The notes beneath the pieces are model-generated. The model made no database searches. It worked only from the letters and a program-made list of their open reading frames with translations, and was not told the origin of the DNA. Positions 7,616 through 12,093 of a DNA stretch of 12,093 nucleotides are shown here, one piece after another. Source of the DNA: an uncultured Muribaculaceae bacterium (lineage in GTDB: Bacteria > Bacteroidota > Bacteroidia > Bacteroidales > Muribaculaceae); assembly GCA_910587475.1 (NCBI GenBank), contig CAJUMR010000037.1:1-12093 (forward strand). The letters are read 5' to 3'. Numbering within the stretch: position 1 is the stretch's first letter; every line of letters begins with the position of its first letter. A program made the position numbers and the translations under genes.

Positions 7616-7659
7616 CAAAATTAGTTGAAAGATGCGGTGTGCATAGTTAACCAAAGTTA
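7616..7659 (-). promoter_or_regulatory. Candidate promoter region of the DUF4855 gene with two -7-like boxes
   Basis: On the minus strand two exact TAnnTTTG boxes are present: TAATTTTG (7616-7623) and TAACTTTG (7652-7659). Neither has a convincing TTTG at the right distance upstream, so the active one is uncertain; the gene-proximal box would give a leader of about 25 nt. A direct repeat AGTTAA (7645-7650 and 7655-7660, one helical turn apart) overlaps the distal box and could be a regulator site. In the rest of the divergent 292-bp region I see only AT-rich sequence and the nhaD promoter. Confidence 0.5.
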
Positions 7660-7760
7660 AATGTCGGAATATCCGGGCATTGTTTCGGGATGCATGCCGT
7701 GGCCTGAAAATCCGTTAACAATATTTCACTAAAAAATAATCGCCGGCAGTCGCGGTTCAA

Positions 7761-7792
7761 TTTTAATAACCCAAATAAAATCTTTATATTTG
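7761..7792 (+). promoter_or_regulatory. Promoter of the nhaD operon
   Basis: TATATTTG (7785-7792) matches the -7 consensus TAnnTTTG exactly. A TTTT at 7761-7764, 20 bases upstream, is a degenerate -33 element. Transcription would begin near 7799, giving an AT-rich leader of about 80 nt before nhaD. Confidence 0.6.
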
Positions 7793-7809
7793 CGGAAAAA
7801 TTTCCGTAA
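7790..7809. promoter_or_regulatory. Palindrome over the predicted nhaD transcription start
   Basis: CGGAAA (7793-7798) and TTTCCG (7801-7806) are perfect inverted arms with a 2-base spacer. The symmetry extends by one G-T and two further pairs to 7790-7809. It overlaps the 3' end of the -7 box and the expected +1, a typical repressor position. The regulator is unknown. Confidence 0.45.
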
Positions 7810-7877
7810 TAGGACAATTCGCACAGAATAATAAATCAATCAATAATATACATTAAATCTAAGTCACTGAACGAGCG

Positions 7878-9290
7878 ATGATTGCATCACTGATTATTTT
7901 ATTTTTCATCGGCTATCTCTGCATAGCTCTTGAACATCCTTTGCGAATCGACAAGACAGCGATAGCGCTGTTGTTGGGCATGGTAATGTGGATTGTTTAT
8001 GCTCTCGGAGCGGAATGGATCGTGCCTCTTGTCGACAGTGAGGCGCTCGCACGGTTTGTCAGCGAGAATCCCCGGCTGGCAGGAAGCTCGTTTGCTCATC
8101 AATGTCTTGATTTTGTCCTTAATGTGAAGATCGTCGAATCGTTGGGCGACATATCCCAGACGCTCTTTTTCCTTATCGGAGCGATGACCATCGTCGAGCT
8201 TATCGACGTTCACGGAGGATTTACGGTGATCACCGACCATATCGCCACGCGCAACAAGCGCAAGCTCCTCTACGTGATCTGTTTCACTACGTTTATATTC
8301 TCTGCCGTCCTCGACAACATGACGACGACAATCGTGATGATACTTCTGCTGCGTAAACTCGTGACAGAGAAGACCGAGCGCTGGCTCTATGCCGGCATGA
8401 TCATCATCGCCGCCAATACCGGCGGCGCATGGTCGCCGATCGGCGACGTCACCACCATCATGCTCTGGGTCAAAGGCAACGTCACGGCTCCCGCTCTGAT
8501 CTGCTACGTGCTGCTGCCGAGCCTCGTTGCCATGCTGGTGCCGATGCTCAGCGCCGCGAAGATGTTGAAAGGCCAGCTGCCGCCCATGCAGAAAGAGAGC
8601 AAGGCCGTCAGCGAGATATCGTCGCGCGAGCGCCAGACGATTTTCTACCTCGGCGTCGGGGGTCTGATATTTGTTCCGGTGTTCAAGACCATCACCCACA
8701 TGCCCCCCTTTGTAGGCATCCTTCTGGTGCTTGCGATCCTGTGGGTATTCACTGAGATATTCTACAACGGCAAGATGCTCGACCGCTCGCGTGAGCACCG
8801 TCTTCCCAAGGTGATCTCGCGCATCGACATGCCTTCGATCCTCTTCTTCCTCGGCATATTGATGGCCGTCTCTGTGCTCGATGCGTCGGGCATCCTCAAG
8901 GCGACCGCTCAGTTCCTCGACGAAAAAGTCCACAATGTCTATGTCATCGATCTATTGCTCGGTGTGCTGTCGTCGATCTTCGACAACGTTCCTCTCGTGG
9001 CAGGGGTCATGGGCATGTATCCTGTGGCGCTCCCCGAGGCGACAGGCTATGCCGCCAACTTTGTCGTCGACGGAACATTCTGGGAATTCCTCAGCTATTG
9101 CGCCGGTGTCGGAGGCAGCTTGCTCATCATCGGTTCGGCCGCCGGTGTGATTGCCATGGGACTCGAACGCATCAATTTCGGATGGTACTTCAAGCGGTTT
9201 ACATGGCTTGCATTCTTAGGCTATCTGGCCGGAGCCGTGGTCTACTTCCTCGAAATATTCTTTATGAAAGCCCCCTTCATGGGCTTCTGA
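7878..9290 (+). CDS. nhaD: Na+/H+ antiporter NhaD
   Basis: Inner-membrane sodium/proton antiporter of 470 aa in the ArsB/NhaD (ion transporter) superfamily, unrelated in fold to NhaA. Many hydrophobic segments span the whole protein. Family hallmarks are LDNMTTTIVM (145-154) and the polar ANTGGAWSPIGDVTT stretch (179-193). The second half repeats this as FDNVPLVAG (368-376) and CAGVGGSLLIIGSAAGV (408-424), as expected for an internally duplicated transporter. The ATG at 7878 starts directly with a hydrophobic helix, so it is preferred. It is the first gene of the plus-strand unit and is followed after 32 bases by the ATPase-DUF4435 gene. NhaD proteins generally act at alkaline pH to expel Na+ or Li+; specificity here is not proven. 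Confidence 0.92.
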   Translation: MIASLIILFFIGYLCIALEHPLRIDKTAIALLLGMVMWIVYALGAEWIVPLVDSEALARFVSENPRLAGSSFAHQCLDFVLNVKIVESLGDISQTLFFLIGAMTIVELIDVHGGFTVITDHIATRNKRKLLYVICFTTFIFSAVLDNMTTTIVMILLLRKLVTEKTERWLYAGMIIIAANTGGAWSPIGDVTTIMLWVKGNVTAPALICYVLLPSLVAMLVPMLSAAKMLKGQLPPMQKESKAVSEISSRERQTIFYLGVGGLIFVPVFKTITHMPPFVGILLVLAILWVFTEIFYNGKMLDRSREHRLPKVISRIDMPSILFFLGILMAVSVLDASGILKATAQFLDEKVHNVYVIDLLLGVLSSIFDNVPLVAGVMGMYPVALPEATGYAANFVVDGTFWEFLSYCAGVGGSLLIIGSAAGVIAMGLERINFGWYFKRFTWLAFLGYLAGAVVYFLEIFFMKAPFMGF

Positions 9291-9322
9291 TCCAGAACAT
9301 CCCTTAGAGTTAAACAATAGCG

Positions 9323-10921
9323 ATGAAAATATCTCTTCCTCAACAGCGCGACGGCAGTCAGGTGACCGTCGAGACCGATGGCAACCCGATCGTCATCGTC
9401 GGTGCCAACGGCGCGGGAAAATCCCGCTTCTCTTCGACCCTCGGAGCCTCGCTCGGCGACAGGGCATTCTCTTTGTCGGCCCTGCACGGCCTCTATGTGC
9501 GCGACAATTCATCCGTCTCTCAGTCTTCGGTCGGGCGCATGTGCTGCTCGACCGACACCCTCCCCGCCGAACTGCGCGACGCCGGCCACAACGAGCTTGA
9601 GTTGCTCATGGCCCGGCTCATGCACGACGAGATGCTCAATCTGCTCGATTATAAGCTCTCCCGCTCTGACGGCAACGACAAACCCTTGCAGCGCACGCGT
9701 CTCGACGAAGTAATCGAGCTGTGGCAGGAGGTTTTTCCGGGCAATAAGATCCTTGTCGAAAGCGGACGCTTTCTGTTCAGCCGCGACAACGACGGCGACC
9801 GGTATTCGGCGCTCCGGCTCTCCGACGGCGAGCAGGCCGTGATCTATTACATCGCCGGAGTGATGTATGCCCCCGACCATGCCGCCATTTTCATCAACTC
9901 GCCCGAGATGTTTCTCCATCCGACGATAATGCAGGCGCTGTGGTCGCGCATCGAGTTGCTCAGACCCGATTGCACCTTTATCTACACGACCCACGATCTC
10001 GAGTTCACATCGTCGCGTTCGCGGGCGAGCGTCGTCTGGGTCCGCGACTACGATCCTGCTGCCGTAGCCTGGGACTACTCCGTGCTCCCCGACAGCGGCA
10101 GTCTCACCGAAGATGTCTATCAGGCCATAATCGGCGCGCGCAAACCGGTGCTCTTTATCGAAGGCGACGGAGTCCACTCGATCGATGCCAAACTCTATCC
10201 ATTGGTCTTCAGGGAGTTCACTGTCAAGTCGCTCGGAAGTTGCAACAAAGTGATAGAAGCCACCCGATCGTTCAACGACCTCAGCGGCTTCCACCACATG
10301 GACAGCTACGGCATTGTCGACCGTGACCGCCGCGACCAACATGAGGTGAACTATCTGCGGGGCAAGAGGGTGATGGTGCCTGAAGTTGCCGAAATCGAGA
10401 ACATTCTGATGCTAGAGGACGTGATTAAGGCTGTGGCCCATAGCCGCGGTCGCGACGAGAACAAAGTGTTCGGCAAGGTCAGTGCGGCGGTCATCTCCCA
10501 ATTCTCACAGGCCCTGAAGGCTCAGGCGCTGATGCACACGCGCCACAGGGTGAAGCGCACGGTCGAATATCGCATCGACGGTCGCTTCACCAACATCAAC
10601 ATGCTTGAGGAACACATCATGATGCTCCACCGCGAGATAGCGCCGCGCAAGATCTACGAAGATTTCTGCCGCCAGTTCAGGCATTATGTCGACACACGCG
10701 ACTATGCCGGAGTACTTAAGGTCTACAATCAGAAGTCAATGCTGCCCGCGAGCAATGTCGCTGCTCTCTGTGGCCTCAGATCCAAGGACGAGTATGTAGC
10801 CGTGATCATCGAGCTGCTGCGCACTTCCGGACCTGACGCACGGCGCATCATCAGGGCCGTTAAACGCTGTTTCGGCCTCGACGCCAACGATGCCGCTGAT
10901 GCCAAGGCCGAAAAGCCGTAA
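9323..10921 (+). CDS. ABC-type AAA ATPase fused to DUF4435 (TOPRIM-like) domain
   Basis: Soluble 532-aa protein with two domains. The N-terminal half (~1-245) is an ABC/SMC-like ATPase of the AAA_15/AAA_21 (OLD-like) type: Walker A GANGAGKS (27-34), signature LSDGEQ (166-171), a Walker B region IFINSPEMFLHP (189-200) and an H-loop TTHD (222-225). The C-terminal half (~272-500) fits DUF4435, a TOPRIM-related domain. Its marks are FIEGDG with E280, GIVDRD with the acidic pair D333/D335, and PEVAEIENIL (353-362). These are candidate metal-binding residues for nucleic-acid cleavage. In the Walker B the usual Asp-Glu is Asn-Ser. The same two domains form AriA and AriB of the PARIS anti-phage system, and OLD nucleases are related. 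Codon use resembles its neighbours and no mobile genes adjoin it. It follows nhaD by 32 bases, so it is probably cotranscribed. Its biological role is unknown. Confidence 0.82.
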   Translation: MKISLPQQRDGSQVTVETDGNPIVIVGANGAGKSRFSSTLGASLGDRAFSLSALHGLYVRDNSSVSQSSVGRMCCSTDTLPAELRDAGHNELELLMARLMHDEMLNLLDYKLSRSDGNDKPLQRTRLDEVIELWQEVFPGNKILVESGRFLFSRDNDGDRYSALRLSDGEQAVIYYIAGVMYAPDHAAIFINSPEMFLHPTIMQALWSRIELLRPDCTFIYTTHDLEFTSSRSRASVVWVRDYDPAAVAWDYSVLPDSGSLTEDVYQAIIGARKPVLFIEGDGVHSIDAKLYPLVFREFTVKSLGSCNKVIEATRSFNDLSGFHHMDSYGIVDRDRRDQHEVNYLRGKRVMVPEVAEIENILMLEDVIKAVAHSRGRDENKVFGKVSAAVISQFSQALKAQALMHTRHRVKRTVEYRIDGRFTNINMLEEHIMMLHREIAPRKIYEDFCRQFRHYVDTRDYAGVLKVYNQKSMLPASNVAALCGLRSKDEYVAVIIELLRTSGPDARRIIRAVKRCFGLDANDAADAKAEKP

Positions 10922-10966
10922 TGATGTGATAATATTCCTTTAACTGATGATGTCCATCCGCGACGG

Positions 10967-10985
10967 CTATAGCGCGAAGCTATAG
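10967..10985. other. Small hairpin spanning the lipoprotein stop codon, between convergent genes
   Basis: CTATAGC (10967-10973) and GCTATAG (10979-10985) are perfect inverted arms around a 5-nt loop. It encodes the last codons and stop of the minus-strand lipoprotein and lies 45 bases past the stop of the plus-strand ATPase. No T-tract follows on either strand, so it is at best a weak two-way terminator. The 45 bases 10922-10966 hold nothing else recognisable. Confidence 0.35.
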
Positions 10986-11944
10986 ATGCTGTCGTGATCG
11001 CCGGCGGGATAGAAGTAGAGCCGCGAGTCATTGTCATCGACCGCAAAAGGCCCTACAGCCATCGGCACTGCGTAGACCCCTTTCACCGAGCCGTCCCAAT
11101 CGAGAGCGACGATGTGCGACTCCGTCATGGCCTTGTCGGCCGGATTGTGGAGATTGACATATACTCTCTTGGCTGTCGACCGGATGGCGAGCACCCACAG
11201 TTCGGGGCGTTCACCGACGGTGAATTCGGCCGTCACCGACTTCTTCAGGCGGCAGTCGTTGTCATAGATTTCTATCGTCGGGAATGCGCGGTAGGCGATC
11301 GCGAAACTTTTGCCGTCGGGCGACACTGTGCTCCAGCCCGCTCTCACGGCCAGCGTCGAGAAATCGTCGAGTTTCATCGATGCAAACGCCTCAGGCAGCA
11401 TCGGTTCGATGCTGTGTCTGATCTCGCCCTCCCGGCTGATTATCGCCCATTCGAGCGAACCGTTGCCGCGTTGCACCAGATAATCATCCTTGCCGATCGG
11501 CACTATGCTTTGAACCAGTTGCCACCCTTCGGGCATCGTTACTGTTATTCCGTCGATTGCTTTAAACGTGTTGACGTCCATCACTTCGAGCCCTCTGCCG
11601 TTGCTGAAGCATACGCAATTGTCGCCATAGGGGGTCATGGTCATGGCGAAAGCATTGTGAAGTTCGCCCGGACCGTTGCCTGTCACTCCGCCGCTTCCGG
11701 CGTGCTTCAACTCGGGAAGCGTGAACGTGTCGGCGATTGAGTCGCTGCGGAAATTTGCAACCACAAGTTTGTTGTCGACTACAGCCATGGCCGCCGGATT
11801 AAGCACACAGTCGATCGCGGTGCTGTCGATGGTCACTTGCCTGGCGGCTGAAAAATCGATCATGCCCGATTGGTCTGTGCTGCCGCTGCATCCTGGCAGC
11901 AGCAAGCCCGCAATCGCGGCGCTTGCCAATAAAATATCTTTCAT
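10967..11944 (-). CDS. BF3164-family / TolB-like beta-propeller lipoprotein
   Basis: Predicted lipoprotein of 325 aa. Residues 1-18 are a lipoprotein signal peptide with lipobox LPGC and lipidated C19. The mature part resembles the BF3164/TolB_like family, a six-bladed beta-propeller fold. The characteristic early segment has DNKLVVANFRSDS, then FTLPELKHAGS and GVTGNGPGELHN (~87-98), the G-x-GPGE motif typical of these proteins. Repeated strand-turn units with aspartates follow to the C-terminus. Length is usual for the family. No substrate is known; these proteins are probably envelope-anchored binding or scaffold proteins. It is 23 bases downstream of the truncated gene at the window edge on the same strand, so the two likely share an operon. 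It is convergent with the ATPase gene. Confidence 0.78.
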   Translation of the reverse strand: MKDILLASAAIAGLLLPGCSGSTDQSGMIDFSAARQVTIDSTAIDCVLNPAAMAVVDNKLVVANFRSDSIADTFTLPELKHAGSGGVTGNGPGELHNAFAMTMTPYGDNCVCFSNGRGLEVMDVNTFKAIDGITVTMPEGWQLVQSIVPIGKDDYLVQRGNGSLEWAIISREGEIRHSIEPMLPEAFASMKLDDFSTLAVRAGWSTVSPDGKSFAIAYRAFPTIEIYDNDCRLKKSVTAEFTVGERPELWVLAIRSTAKRVYVNLHNPADKAMTESHIVALDWDGSVKGVYAVPMAVGPFAVDDNDSRLYFYPAGDHDSIYSFAL

Positions 11945-11967
11945 CGTGTTGTTTTTGGTGTTCTAAA

Positions 11968-12093
11968 TTAGTTTTTTACCTTCCATGATTTGTAGATCGC
12001 ATCGATGTCCTTTTCAAGCTCAGGCGTGATCTTTGCAAAAGGAATTGTCACGATCATCGAATAGACATTCGTTCCCACCTTTCTTAGATAGAT
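11968..12093 (-). CDS. C-terminal end of an unidentified protein (cut by window edge)
   Basis: On the minus strand an open frame enters from the right edge and ends at TAA (11968-11970), giving 41 residues that end in DIDAIYKSWKVKN. The composition is ordinary for a soluble domain, mixing hydrophobic strands (VYSMIVTIPF) with a charged helix (ELEKDIDAIYK). I do not recognise the family. The stop lies 23 bases before the lipoprotein start, as in a tight operon. Confidence 0.65.
   Translation of the reverse strand: MYLRKVGTNVYSMIVTIPFAKITPELEKDIDAIYKSWKVKN

Noticed and set aside
7899..8933. Minus-strand open frame of 344 codons antisense to nhaD
   Set aside because: Composition dominated by His/Asp/Arg/Glu, typical of an antisense shadow; nhaD has all family motifs in the other frame.
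9323..10921. Defence island or mobile element around the ATPase-DUF4435 gene
   Set aside because: No integrase, transposase, restriction gene, terminal repeat or attachment-site duplication is visible, and the codon use looks like that of the neighbours.
10994..11740. Plus-strand open frame of 248 codons antisense to the lipoprotein
   Set aside because: Shadow frame; the minus frame has a lipobox and family motifs.

Overview
The window looks like chromosomal DNA of a Bacteroidales bacterium, plausibly Muribaculaceae-like. The two-component pair closely resembles RprX/RprY of Bacteroides. A BF3164-family lipoprotein and a secreted DUF4855 protein are families typical of this phylum. Several promoters match the Bacteroidota consensus (TTTG near -33, TAnnTTTG near -7) instead of the E. 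coli type. Shine-Dalgarno motifs are generally absent. The genus is an inference from family resemblance and base composition.

Layout. Bases 1-98 hold the 3' part of a CAT-anticodon tRNA and a clear intrinsic terminator, followed by two GC-rich hairpins. Bases 247-2496 (minus) hold the rprX-rprY sensor kinase/response regulator operon, with a strong consensus promoter at 2597-2627. Bases 2661-4124 (minus) hold nhaA, a Na+/H+ antiporter, with its terminator. Bases 4219-6135 (minus) hold lepA (elongation factor 4) with its promoter and terminator hairpin. Bases 6133-7585 (minus) hold a secreted DUF4855 protein whose terminator overlaps the lepA promoter. A 292-bp divergent regulatory region follows. 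Bases 7878-10921 (plus) hold nhaD, a second, unrelated Na+/H+ antiporter, and 32 bp after it a one-chain ABC-type ATPase fused to a DUF4435/TOPRIM-like domain. Bases 10967-12093 (minus) hold a BF3164/TolB-like lipoprotein and the C-terminal end of an unidentified gene, apparently in one operon.

How they may work together. Two antiporters of different families lie within 7 kb of rprXY, whose RprY homologue in Porphyromonas gingivalis has been linked to sodium stress and to the Na+-pumping NADH:quinone reductase genes. The segment may therefore be a loose sodium/pH homeostasis neighbourhood; this is inference. The most unusual gene is the ATPase-DUF4435 protein. Its domain combination recalls OLD-family nucleases and the two PARIS anti-phage proteins (AriA ATPase, AriB DUF4435), but it sits in an apparently ordinary chromosomal operon behind nhaD and has a non-canonical Walker B. 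No insertion sequence, CRISPR array, integrase or prophage gene was seen.
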